From contig CM031879.1 in the NCBI GenBank assembly GCA_018697195.1, forward strand, positions 41,071,715 to 41,135,714: a stretch of DNA of 64,000 bases. Direction: 5' to 3'. The position numbers and the translations under genes are program-made. The number at the start of each line of letters is the position of its first letter. Positions within the stretch are counted from its first letter, which is position 1. The notes under the pieces were generated by a model. It was given only the letters and a program-made list of their open reading frames with translations, had not been told where the DNA came from and searched no databases. This document shows, piece by piece, positions 1 to 12,400 of the stretch. This DNA is from Certhia americana (lineage: Eukaryota; Chordata; Aves; Passeriformes; Certhiidae).

Positions 1-3000
1 AAATAGATAAAGAAACCAGTTCTTTAGACTGTCTCTGACTTTAAGGGAAATGTCAGTATTCAGGATGAGGATCTTGTAGCCTAATCCCAGTGTGCTTGCT
101 CCCACACCTGTTTCACATAGATGTCCCAAGTCCCAACACCTGAAAATAGAAACAACTTTACGTGTCACATCATTCCTCTGTGTGCTGCTAAGAGAATAGA
201 CATCAGTGAGATACCAAACAATGTTGTACAAACAACAGTTAGCAGAGGAAGAGGAGATCCAAGGCAGAAATGTTCATGTCTGCCTTCAGCCTGAGAGATC
301 ATGCATGGCTGTGCCTGTTTGCAAAGCAGTGGAAAAATCCTGTCCTCAGAAATCCATCCACCATGACAGAGGTGTATCATTTTCATTTGCTTTATCTCCT
401 TTCTTATGATTGTTTTACAATACCGGGCCTGCCAGGCTGATTCTAACTGAACAGATCTCACATCACCTCACTGTCTTGAGGAAGAAGAGGGGACTGGTCT
501 CGGTGGGGAAGCTGTGGGCAGCCAGACAACATTCCTGGCATCAGTGTGCCTCTGTGATGGACATGTAGTCTCAGCTCTTCATGGTTAATTCCTAATGAAA
601 CTTTGAAACTCTGGGACAGGTTAAGCTCTGTAAAGGTCTTGAATTTGATTAGTTGAACAATTTTCTGGCTGAGTAAACTTCCTGGGCCATTTTCTGAAAA
701 GTCTGCTGAAGTAGAATGCTGGAGCTCTACTAAGAAGTGGGGCACAAGGTTAGTTTTATCCTTCTAGAGTTATCATAGAAAAGTAGAACTTTTATTTTCA
801 CCAGTCCTTCTTGCTGCACTGGGGAAACCAATCAATCTCATGGGCAATAACCTTTGACCTTTCCCTCTGTCACCTACAAAGCAGCTGCTGTGCATTAATT
901 TAAAAAAACCCAAACCAGATGTAATTTATCCACTCTTGTTTTTTGCACCAACTAAACAGAGCAGTTTACTTCATCCTGATTCTACCTATTTTTTTTTTTT
1001 TTTCCTACTGGGAGCACAAGTAATAAAAAGCAACCTTATTTAAAAATCACTGCAGTGGGCTTGTGATAGTTGTTCAATAGTTTCAATGTTGCACTAGTTG
1101 TTTGATGGTCATGCACGTTCCCACCAGATCTGAACACATTAAAGAGCTGAGGAAAGCCTTTTTCCTTCTTAACAGAAGAATCAATTTGGCTTATCACATA
1201 GGTTCAGGCTGATAAAATTAAATTATGTGTACTGAGGAGATGGAATTCTTGCAATTATTTTAGCCTCCAAAGAAATAAATTCTAACCAGCACTGATATTC
1301 AAGCCAGACCAGATAAATAGATAAATGCATAAAGATAGACAAGGTGATTTTTTTTTTTAGTTGGTAGTGAGGTTTTTTTCCTTTTTTTTTTTTTTTTAGT
1401 GTACAGAAGAGCAATATTACAAGGTACTTTCTTGGATTCATTGCCTTCTGAGACAAAAGAAATCTGAAACCTTAAAGTAGGCTTAGAGGATTAGAACTCA
1501 GGCTGAAAAGGACCATTTTTTTGTTTCATACTCCTATGAGGTCCATTGGCATATGGAACTAATTTCAAGGTTCTACATTTCCCCAGACACACAATCAAGA
1601 AAGGCTGCATGTAGGAAGATGCAAGATGCAAGTGACTTCATTGACCTCAGAAGTGTAATCTCCAAAGTCCAGCTCCTTGTGATAAAATACTTATTGATAC
1701 CACACATTTGTGCCCTTTGGCTAGTCTTCTTTCCAGAACTCACAAGAATTTGGTGTTTTTGCATATATTGAGATTTGGAGGCATTTAACTACTAATTTTA
1801 CTAATAAATCTAAAATAAACTGCTTTTTTTTCATCATTAAATACTTAGAATTCCTATAAACAACACATGAAGGTGTTTGTTAAGTTTTTTTTACTCAATT
1901 TCTCATCTGTAAAGATATAAAGTAGCAAACACTTTCACAACTTTGTTCCACAACACATCAATGTCAGAATGTTTGTTCCTCCACTAACAGGCACAAATAT
2001 CTTCAAAGATTAATTTTAGATAAAAGCATCAATAACAATGCAGCCTTTGTTCGCAAAGTTTTTTCCTTCAATGGTAAAAGTATGTGGATTATCCCACTTT
2101 GTCGTTTGCAGTGACCATGTGTTTTAGATAATTTGTATCACATTACAGAAAGTGGAATTTCTTTTCCAGGAATCCTGCTCTTTAGTCTTTGAAGGCAGTG
2201 ACAGCATTTCTAGTGATTTTACTGAAATTAGAATGCAAATGTTCAACCTCCATGTAATCTGCTTTAAATAGATTTATTTTGTTTGTATACTGTTCTGTTG
2301 CCTTTGCTTTGTAATGATTGCTTTCTGGACTTTGAAGATCAGCCTTTCAGCAAACTGTTTAGTGGACCACTGGGTTTTCCTAATCTTCTAGGTTCTTTTA
2401 ATGGTCTTTTTTTTTTTTTTTTTTTCCTGTAGGGGCATTTCAGCAGTATTCTACTGAAAAATTGCTTAGGTGACACAGTAATAGTTGTAGAAGTAAAGCT
2501 CCAGCTAATGCAGAATATGCTCCAATCCAGTTAGAAAGAAGAAAATATTGAACTATGTTTTTCTGAACTGTTCTCACATAAACCCTGTGATACTTGCTAT
2601 ACAGATAACATGCAAGGTTTTTTTATATCTGAAGGAAATGTGATTATATTTTTGCCCTCTTCAATGTACATGTAAATGACACATTAATCTCTTATACATC
2701 CTCTCCCCAGAAAAGGAAGAGCTGTATTCAGTTAGATTCTCCTCATTTCATTAGTGTTGAATGTGAAAGTCATTTATTCATCAATAAAGCAAAATATGCT
2801 CATGATTTCATCATTGCTAATTCCTTATCAGTGTAAAATCACATAATCACTGAAACAAAACAACAAGGCTCCTAGGTGCAAAATATCCCTGAATCATCTT
2901 TGATTATTTGGGGAATTCTATAGAATCAGGTTCACAGCTTTGAGTAATGTCTCTTGATTTCTGTGGTGCTTCTCAGCCTGGGCTGTGTGCTCTATTGAAA

Positions 3001-6000
3001 CTGCCCACTCAAGCATGCAGAGGACTTGCCAGGACCATCAGGTCAAGGCTAATCCATTTCCCTGGAGTATTAAAAAAAGTTTTTCTTCTCTGAGGGGAAG
3101 TAAATTTTCAAAGAATCTGAGAATGAGGGGCCATCATTTATAGCAGTGGTGTAAAAAGCAACTTACAAGACCTGGTATTTTAAGGACTGCACTGATTATG
3201 TAGTTTGAGAAACTGAAGGTCCACAGCCTTGGGGAAGGAAGGATTTGCTCACTGTGCAGCAACATGTTTTTAGGTACAATGTGACATTAGCAAATCTGCC
3301 TAAAAATACTCCAAAATGTGGTACTAAAGAGAAACAGTTTGTCTGTCATAAATCAAATGACAGAGGCAACATCATGGCAAATAGTAAATAACAATTTTAT
3401 TAAACCTAAATTACACTGCAGCTAATTATTTTCTTTAAATTTGCTGGGATTTATATCTCTGTTTCTATGGCAAACTGTCAGGGTAAATGGAATAAAGTTA
3501 CTAAGCAATGCCTTGCATGATGATCATCTCTCACACATTAACTCCCCCACAACATGCGTATAACTCACTAACTTTGGTGTGTGCTGCAGAGAATAAGAAC
3601 ACAATGTTCTTGAGCTTCATCATAGACAACAGACTGACCTCTAAATCCCAGGATGCCTTTTACATCCCTTTCCACTGACAGGAGATACATTTGCCATCCA
3701 ACTCCAACCTAGGTGCTCTTTGCAAATAAATTTATCAGCATTAATATTGTCAGTTATCAGAATTAAGCAAGTTTGCCTGTTTTTTATCTTGCAGCCTAAG
3801 AGATAAAATGCCCTAAAAGATAGAATTATTGTTTAAAAAGATGTCAAGGGTTTGTTTATAGACAATGAGATTAACTTGATTAAACATCGCTTCTCCAGAT
3901 AATACAAATGATTAGCATTCACTAATCATAGTTTATTGTATTTGATAAACTCTCAAAAGAAAATGGGTGTTCTTGTGACTCAGTAATTTAAAAGAAGTTG
4001 CTGCAAGTCCTAGAAATAATGGCAAGACAAAGGAAATAACGAATTCTGCATTATCTGTTCAGGATTTTGCAACAGATTAGAGAATAAAACTAGCTTTAGA
4101 AGCAGTAATATTAACAGTAATAATAATAATGACTAAAATTGCAAAATGATTATTGGAGATTATAGGTAAGAGCTTTTGGAATATTTTAGCACCTTTAGAG
4201 TGGAAAAGAACTCTTCTAATATATACACCTGTGATATATAATAGAAGTCATCACTGTTTGCTAGTGGTTAGTAGTTTGATGTAAGACACTTTAGAGGGAA
4301 GGCATTGTAGTCAATAATTTTTGTCTATTCACCTCATTCCATTGATGTCAGCAGACTTGGAATTTGATTGACCACATTCAAACTTGTATCTTATTATTTA
4401 CAAATGACATATGGAAAACATTTGATCAACTGTAATTACTCATAGATGACTGCAGGATTATGGATGGGAATTCTGCTGAGTCTGAGTTTTTCATACAGGT
4501 GGATAAATCAGGATGCTCATTCTATGGAAAAATTGGATTTTTTTTTTTAAATTTTATTTTCTTTTTAGGAAAAAAACCCCCAGTGAAATACAGAAATGAA
4601 AATGTGTAACATAACATGGATTTCTTTGAAGCAAATTTCAAGCTAGTGAGTTGGTGAGTAATTTAGGCCATTCTGGTAAAACAAAGAACCCAAGAATCAT
4701 TTATTACAGTTATTCAGCCACTGTAAACCAGCGGGAAACAGCTGAATGTATTTAAAACAAAAAACCAGCTCAAAATAGTAGCTGTGATTGAATCACTACA
4801 CAAAAAAATTAGGAAAAAAAGGTATTCCTAGAGAGTGCTAACAGCTGACTAGACAATACAGGGCTATGGTAAGAACATAACTACTTAGTATTATTCTTGT
4901 CATGAAATAGCATTTCATAGAGACATTTCATGTTTTGTTTTAAATACATGCTAAACAATATAAAATACATGTTGGAACTACTTATCTGATTCTGAGGAAA
5001 TTACACCCAAGAGTTATCTAATATTTTGTCTCAGATGGTTTTGTTGTTATTTCCTGCTAGTCTTATCTGTCTACATGCTGTTATCAGAAGCTCCAGAATG
5101 CCTTCATTTTATATATATATATTTTAAATAGACTTGAAGATATTCACAGATTATTTAATTTTTTTTTGTTTCCTTCCTTTTCAACTAAAGGTTGAAGAAT
5201 GTCAATAAATACAATTCTTTAGCTGTAGAAAAATGAAAGTTAGACTAAAGCAGTCTAGAAATCCTGCTTTCCAGTTCATTTCACTCTCATTCAATAATCA
5301 TCAGTACCAAGCAGCACAGGGCTGTCTATTACCTTTAGTTTGCTTTAGAATCTTAGAATTTTAAATAAAAGTAATTTTATTCCCCTGGGTATAAATAAAT
5401 GAAGAAAAACAAAGAGAACACGAATTGGACTGGTCACAGAACATTCATTAGATTTATTCATCAGTTTCTAGTGAATACTTATTGAACTCAGAAATTTGAA
5501 GGATTCAAAGCAGCCAAGAACAACAAAAAGTGCAGGGAAAATGCTCTTCTGGCTCAGAACTGGGAAGCAGGTTGCCTCTATTCTGCTGTTGGTTTTCATC
5601 ATGACTGAAAAAAGCCATTAAAAGTTTCTGGTCCTCACATGAGAAACATTTTAGCAGATCTAGACAGGGGTGCAAAACAATGGAGAGCAAATATTTAACA
5701 TAACATAGGGGAATATTTATTAAGAAAAATTATTAAGAACATTAAAAGAAAGAATGAAAAGAAATTAAACTGTAAAGAAAATAATAAAAAATATGCTATC
5801 TGTTGTGATGCATGCCATAGCCTTTCAAGATAAATGATACAAATCTTCTTTACAAAATAGGATGATAAATAGAGGTACAGTAAATAACCAAGCATTTGCA
5901 AACATTGCAAACATGCAGTAAAAGCAGCTCGGTGTAAATTAAGGACAAGTCCTGAGCTGTCAGCAGTTATATAAGTGTAAAATCAGCACAAGTGAGGTCA

Positions 6001-6012
6001 GAGCAGGGTCTG
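1..6012. other. AT-rich non-coding stretch, no gene seen
   Basis: Nothing recognisable as a gene or mobile element was found here. The sequence is AT-rich with few CpGs and carries several T homopolymers (989-1003, 1382-1397, 2407-2425, 4538-4549) and a short TAA run near 4115. Open frames are under 100 codons, overlap on opposite strands and show no domain, so they are read as chance. There may be old, decayed repeats that cannot be named by eye. Confidence 0.7.
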
Positions 6013-6056
6013 GGAATGTTAATGTATTTGAACTGGAATGTTAATGCATCTGAACA
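6013..6056. repeat. 22-bp tandem duplication, two copies
   Basis: Two adjacent 22-bp units (6013-6034 and 6035-6056) share the start GGAATGTTAATG and differ at about three positions. It is a small local duplication, probably from replication slippage. No function is implied. Confidence 0.85.
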
Positions 6057-6908
6057 GGAGTGCCAGGTACAACTTTACAATGCAGTGTCTGGAATTAATA
6101 TTCAGTACTCTTTCCCTCTAATAGACTTTGTGCTGTGGGAAATACAAGGAGCACAAAAGAGGAAATCTCATTCATCTGCCAAAACCACAATCAGCAAAGC
6201 AAACTAAGAGCTGATAAACAGCTGGTTTTCATTCTGGTGTAATAGGAACAGCAAGAGAAATATGGAGATTGGAAGGCTGCAAATGAGGTTGTTTCCCTTC
6301 CTGTTCAGTGCTCTAATGTCTCAAGGAACAAACAGCACCTGAGTTTTGAGTGTCCTCTGGCATTGACTTGCTTTTGCTGTTTCAAAATCCTCCAGTACTC
6401 ACTTGTATCTCACAAGTGAATGCTGTCATGACTCATCTATACAGCAAGAAATTAGTCATTCAAAAGGAAGAACAATAATTTTAAAGAAAGATTGCTGCTG
6501 AAGTCACAAATCCAGCAGAAAAACAAGACTAACTAAATCTCCCTCACCTCAGACAGCAACCAAACAGCAGACAATGAAATGTTTTGATTTGAGAGGATTG
6601 CAAAATTAAGAGAATGTGAAAGAAAGTGTTAGCCTGCATCATTGAGGATGGGGGTGATTCAGTGGAGGGGGTCAGTCCATCATAAGCTAAAGAAAGATCA
6701 TCGTGGACTTGTCTGGTTGTCTGCTTTGACTATTTTTTTGGGCCTGAAACATTTTGCAGGGAGTATATGAATGATAATTACTAATGGTTGTTTCACATCA
6801 CCTTAGCTTTTGACACATTACAGTTCTATGCAAAGATACCATTCTGAAGATATTTGTATTGTGCGACCAGCTTAGCAAACTTGAAGCCTATTAAAAGTAA
6901 ATCAAAAT
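6057..6908. other. Non-coding stretch, nothing recognised
   Basis: No gene, RNA gene or mobile element is visible. The composition matches the rest of the window. Confidence 0.6.
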
Positions 6909-6962
6909 CTCTGTCTCTCTCTCTCTCACACATACACATACACACACACACACACATACACA
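6909..6962. repeat. Compound (TC)n(CA)n microsatellite
   Basis: A CT run passes directly into a CA run with two CATACA interruptions. A minus-strand frame through it (6826-7029) yields a repetitive Cys/Val/Met stretch that is purely a product of the dinucleotide repeat. Confidence 0.95.
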
Positions 6963-9436
6963 AAGTGACCCTCTTTTCCATTCCTTTAAAAGACACTGCT
7001 GAAGTGATTGTAAGTTGTTGCTGAGTCACCTTTTTCAGCTACATACATTTCTCATACAGCAACAAGAATTGCCAGATTAAAGAAAAACAAACACTGAAGG
7101 GATGCCACGCATTCAAACCTACCTTTGACCTTGCCTTTTGCTAATATGAGACAAACCATTCCTCTAACCAGTAGGACCTTGAAGGCCTTGAAATTAATCA
7201 AGTCCCTGCCTCAAGGTATTTAACTCAAGTAGCTCTCTTGGGGCAATGGAAGTCAGATGCTTTTTTGACCATGCTGGGGACAGGGGACTGCTTATCCTGG
7301 CATGGCTCCAGGCATGCAGTTGCCTTCAAGCTCAGCAAAGCCCCTTCAAGCACAAAAAGGCAAAGATGTAAAATGCTCCTCCCCAAGCCATCATCATATT
7401 ATTCTTATCTGCTCCTTAATGATTTCCAGCTGAAGGGCTATTAAGCAGAGGAAGATGTTTTGAGGAAGCTGGACCTCCCCTGTTGCAGAGAAGGACATTT
7501 ATCTGCTTCCATAGCTGGCCAGCTGTGAGGCGTATGGTTGCTCTGCCCACACACTGCTGTGTGCTTCCCCAGCTGGGAGCAGCCATGCTCACATGTTTTC
7601 TGGAGATGGACTCAGAGAATCACTGGATTCCATCCTGAAAAGGGACAAAAAAGCACTGTTGGTCTTTAAATTCTGCTGCTGGTTTGTGGCATGGCATTTC
7701 CCAACTGGGGATGCCTCTACTGCTCATGGGGGTTGTCTGAGAACAGTTATGTACTTTTTTGAAAGATTTATTCTTCCCATAACTAAAAGCCCCTCTTCTG
7801 TGTTTTTTTGTTTGTTGTTTTTTTTGTGGGATTTATTTTTTTTCCTGAGCACTCTACACTCACATCCCTCATGAGAGGCCAATCCTGGTTATGCTCTTGC
7901 AGCTGTAAAGGCGTTTTCACAGCAGCTGATGAATTGTCTTGTTCCTCAGTGGAAAAATTATGCCCTTATTTAGGTAATAAACTGCATTAACATCTGAAAT
8001 TTCAGAACTACAGACAAGGAAATGCAGCACAGTACATTATCACCCGAAAAAGGCAAAATGAGGCATAAAGATATCAGTGGGGACAGTTATAATCTCCTCC
8101 ATTTAAGAAATACATGTCTTTGTGGAAGGAAAGTAGAAACAGGCAAAGAAGCAATACAGTGGAAATTATCAGCAGATTTTTGTTTTTACTGAATAAGGTG
8201 CTTTGGAGCAGACAGGGCTAAGAAAATATCTTCAGAGGACACAGGGGAAGTGGGTATATGATGGAGAGAACTTGGCATCAGAAGTAGGTTATTTTAAATT
8301 ATTTTAGTACTTGAAAAGCCAAATTGGAGCATGTTTTCTTGTTCTGTATGCAAGATAAATGTTCTGCTGGAGGGGAATAGGTGCACAGATCCTCTGACAG
8401 GTGGAGAGAGTTAATTTATCCTGATATGACAGCCTTTACAGTGGGGCTGCACCTTGTGAAAACAGAAGAAAAGGTTCATTTTCTGTCTAAAAGGAGGACA
8501 TTAAATAATCTTAAGCCATTTAGTATGATTTGCTCCTTTGATCTGTGTATGGCTTTGTCTATGCTGTGTTAATTTACTTAAGTGTTTGCAAGGAGGGGCC
8601 AAGGGGAAAAGCTTCCATTAGAGCTACAGAACTGCTGAGCTGTCTGACAGTAATTCTATTTCAAATTCATTTATTTAAGTACAGAGAAGGTGGGGTTGAG
8701 GAATGACTTTTGCATTCCTTGGTATGTATAGGATAAACAGTGGAATAGAAATATGTGCATTAGAGACTGGAATTGCTAAAAGCTCATTCCTTAACAAAGT
8801 TGACCCAGTGTAATGCTACATGGGTTACTGGTTGGGCCTTCTTGCTGTGCCTGGAACACCCATTCCTGCTCTAGACCAAACCAGACAAATTCACATGTGT
8901 ACAAGCAAGTATAAAATCAGAAAAAGCCACAGTGAAAGCTTCACCTGCATTTTTATTTCACCGTGTCTGAGGGCTCCCAAGAGGACGATTTATTTGAGAG
9001 AGTATTTCATTCCCCAGGATTATTTTCTATCCTCCTTGCAGAGGCTGCAGAGATAACAGCTGTGATGCACTTACACAGTGCACTGACATTGTACCAAAAA
9101 TGATCAACAGGCTTTTCACTTGAGCAACAGTCTCCTGGGAACAGATTTCAGTCACTAATAACCTAAACTGCGTTCAAATCATTCATATGGAGATAAAAAT
9201 CTTCATATCTTGTTATCAATTCTTCAAGTCACCTGCTCCTCCATTTTATTGAATAAAATAGAAATGACTGGCTATATGAGTTGTGGTTATTGGCGTTTTG
9301 TGTTTTGGTGGGTTTTTTTGGCTTTCTTTTCCCCCTCTCTCTTTAAAGGGGAAAAAAAGAAGAGTATGAAATGCTAAAAGTTTGATGTCTACAGCCTCTC
9401 TGAGCAGACTGGTTGTGAAGTGTGTCCGTGCCTCTC
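6963..9436. other. Non-coding stretch, slightly more GC-rich around 7220-7600
   Basis: The part at about 7220-7600 is a little richer in G and C than its surroundings, but its frames of 60-93 codons show no domain and no convincing splice-site pair. A T-rich run lies at about 7800-7845. Nothing else is recognised. Confidence 0.55.
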
Positions 9437-9467
9437 CACATTATTCCTTGTAACAAGGAATATTGTG
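9437..9467. repeat. Near-perfect 31-bp palindrome
   Basis: The arms 9437-9451 and 9453-9467 are reverse complements at 14 of 15 positions, around a single central A at 9452. The core is ATTCCTTGT-A-ACAAGGAAT. With a one-base centre it is better read as a cruciform-capable or dyad-symmetric protein site than as an RNA hairpin, which needs a loop of at least three bases. Confidence 0.85.
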
Positions 9468-12400
9468 TAGTCATTTCTGGCTGGGGTAGCTCTACTTCAT
9501 AGAAGAAATGGAGATAAGGGCCCTAAATATGAAACCTGAAGGAAAAGACTCCTTTGTTTAAGGTATACAGTTATATTAGGACATAGTGAATATCCTACTA
9601 CATGCCAGCATTTTAAAACAAATAATGGCTGAAAAATAAAAAATAATTAATAATAAGAAATTCTACTAACTTTAATTTTGTTATCAGGATGTAATATAAA
9701 ATAAGTTATATTTTTTCCCCAAATATGCTGCTTTTAAAGTGATAGCCTGGCTTGTAAAAAGAATCTTCATTTGCATTAGTTGTTAAAAGCTGAAGAATTG
9801 TTTATTTTAGATTTTAACTCAATTTAGATTTTAAATGAAGTTGTTTTGTTGTCTGGTTGCTACACCAGTAAATGGAAATTAATGTTCTCATACGTTAACT
9901 TTAAATAGTGGAAGTTCTGTAAATACTTAAGTTAAAATTTAAAAAAGACTAATTTTTAATTAGTTTTGTTTGATAAAACTTAAACACATAATGACTTGAG
10001 TAAAAGATGAAGCTAGTGTTAGAAGATTGCTAAACTAAATAAATGAGTACACTAATTGAAGAGGTAGTAGCCTCTCTTAAAACATTTATTCAGCTATAGA
10101 TAAGAAATTTAATCTCATCCAGATTATTTAAAACATACCAATTTGTACTTCACATATATGCCTTGTTTTCATGGATTCCAAGGTTATAAGACCCTTTATG
10201 TCCTTCAGGGACAGTACCCATTAATCTTGTATGTCATTAGGTTTGTCTTGAAGACTTTGAAGTATATTTTCCACATCTGGCTGTGTGGAAGGTCAGGATG
10301 TTCCCAGCTTTACTTAACTACAACCAGATTCAGATGACTGTTTTCCAAACCAATTCATTTTTATGTTGTCTGTCATTTTGCATTGCTCCCAAAACAATAT
10401 TAAAACTAAAATCACAATGCTGTTGGTAATTTGGATTGCATATTAAATTAAAGTGCAACAATAACACAGTTCATTTCCATATTGTTCTTCAAAATAGCCA
10501 TAGATTGCTTTATGATTCAATTAATATTGCTATGTGTAATAAGTGGAAATCATTTCAAATTTTAATACACAAAAATACACTGGTTTTGATAATTTACATA
10601 GTGAACATAAAAAAAGCTTTGACTCAAACAGCTTTTAATGATACATAAATAAATCAAATATGAGGTAATTTAAGACAGGTACTTGGTCAGAGTACCCAGC
10701 AGAGTTTGAAGACAGGATACAGAAGTGGTGGATCCATATTAGCTCCTGACAATGAATATGCAGTACAGACCTCAGCCATCACCCATGTCATCCCATTCTA
10801 AATGGGGAAAGTCTCTCTAACAAAAATCATGACATCATTGGAGTTAGTGGAAAAAATTCCATTTCATCTGCAATGGATTTTCACTTCTGTTCTTATATAA
10901 TACACTGTAACAAGACGGTTTCATATTTGGCTATATTAAAATTTATATATGATGTACTAATGAAATCTAAATGTCAGATTGTGAAAAGTGGCTCATGTTG
11001 CTCCTTTGGTCCAGACTTTCTTTTTGGTTCCATGTCTCTCCAGCTACTTTCTTTCTTTCTCTCTTTCTAAATAAAGTACTAGTTGTAATTTGGGGAAAAT
11101 AATTTTTTAGACATTCCTCACTTCCCATAAAAAATCATTGCATGCGCTTCAGCTCTTACAGGCAGGTTAAGTGGACATTTACAATCAGCCATTTATTTAT
11201 TCCACCTCTTTTACATTGTTCTTTTAGAAGGTGCTCACAGCATGCTTCTCTGACTGTTTAGAACTACCTTGCTAAAACAAAATTTTTTCACTCCAGCATC
11301 TCTGATATCTGCAGCAGTTACCTCTAATGACTTTTCATGACTTATAGTTTCTCTCAGATTTCTTTTTCCATGGTTTAATAAATCTTTCCTCACAACTCAA
11401 GGCTTGTACCATCTACTCCAAATGAAATATTTTATCCTGAAGCTTTTGTTAGTTCTATTTTTTTCCCTTTATCTCTTTATATTTAATTTTATTTACAAAC
11501 ATTTCATATGAATTGTGACGATAAATATACAAAACCTTTATGTGTTATCTTTACATCTCAGTGTCTCACAAATATATTTTAGTTTACCCAAACCATGTAC
11601 AAATTATTTGCAGGAGTTATAAATTCATGGCATATATGTAGGGTTAAATAAGGAAGCCTTGAACAGCACCTTTCAACATTATGCAATCATTTAAGATAAA
11701 AAATGGGGAATGTCATATAAACTGAGTCTGTGGAGGAATGTGGAAAGGCAAAATGCTGTTAAGCTAGTTATGGTTTGGGATAGAGATTTACATGCATTAT
11801 AGTATTTTCTCAAAGAGATATAAAATAGCAATGACTCATAACTCTCCCAAAGCTACGTAAGACCTTTTCCTTCCAGACTTACTGCACCAACCACATGCTA
11901 CTGAGGAAAATTTCTAGATAAGATGTTGTGCACGAAGATAATGAAATTCAGTCAATTTAAAGTACTGTAGACTCTGTGTATTAAAATGTTCTGTCATGCA
12001 GAAAACAATAATGAATTCTTCACAAATATCTAGGATCAAGGGAGGTAGTGTTAGCAGAGACATCTTTAGCCTTTAGCGGAAAGGGAGGAAGTTGAATCTC
12101 TGAAAAAAAAGCATGCATCAGAAATTGACTTGTCCCTTCTGGAAAACTTCTTTGGTTTAGAGAGAAGTGAAGTTCAACACACAGACAGTCCCCATAGTAA
12201 GTTAGAAACAACTCTGGGGCAAGTCATGGCTGTTGGAGGCAGTGACTGAGCAGCAGGTCTCATGGGAAAACAGGAGAATAAATAAAAGATGGGGAAGGAA
12301 GGTGCCAACAAGACATACCCCTAAACTCATGTTAACAAGTCCTTGTTCATAGGAAGTGGACACTGACTGGCATGACACCCAGGGTTTCCTTCTGCCTGTA

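Noticed and set aside
6826..7029. Minus-strand 67-codon frame rich in Cys, Val and Met
   Set aside because: Its core is the TC/CA microsatellite read on the minus strand.
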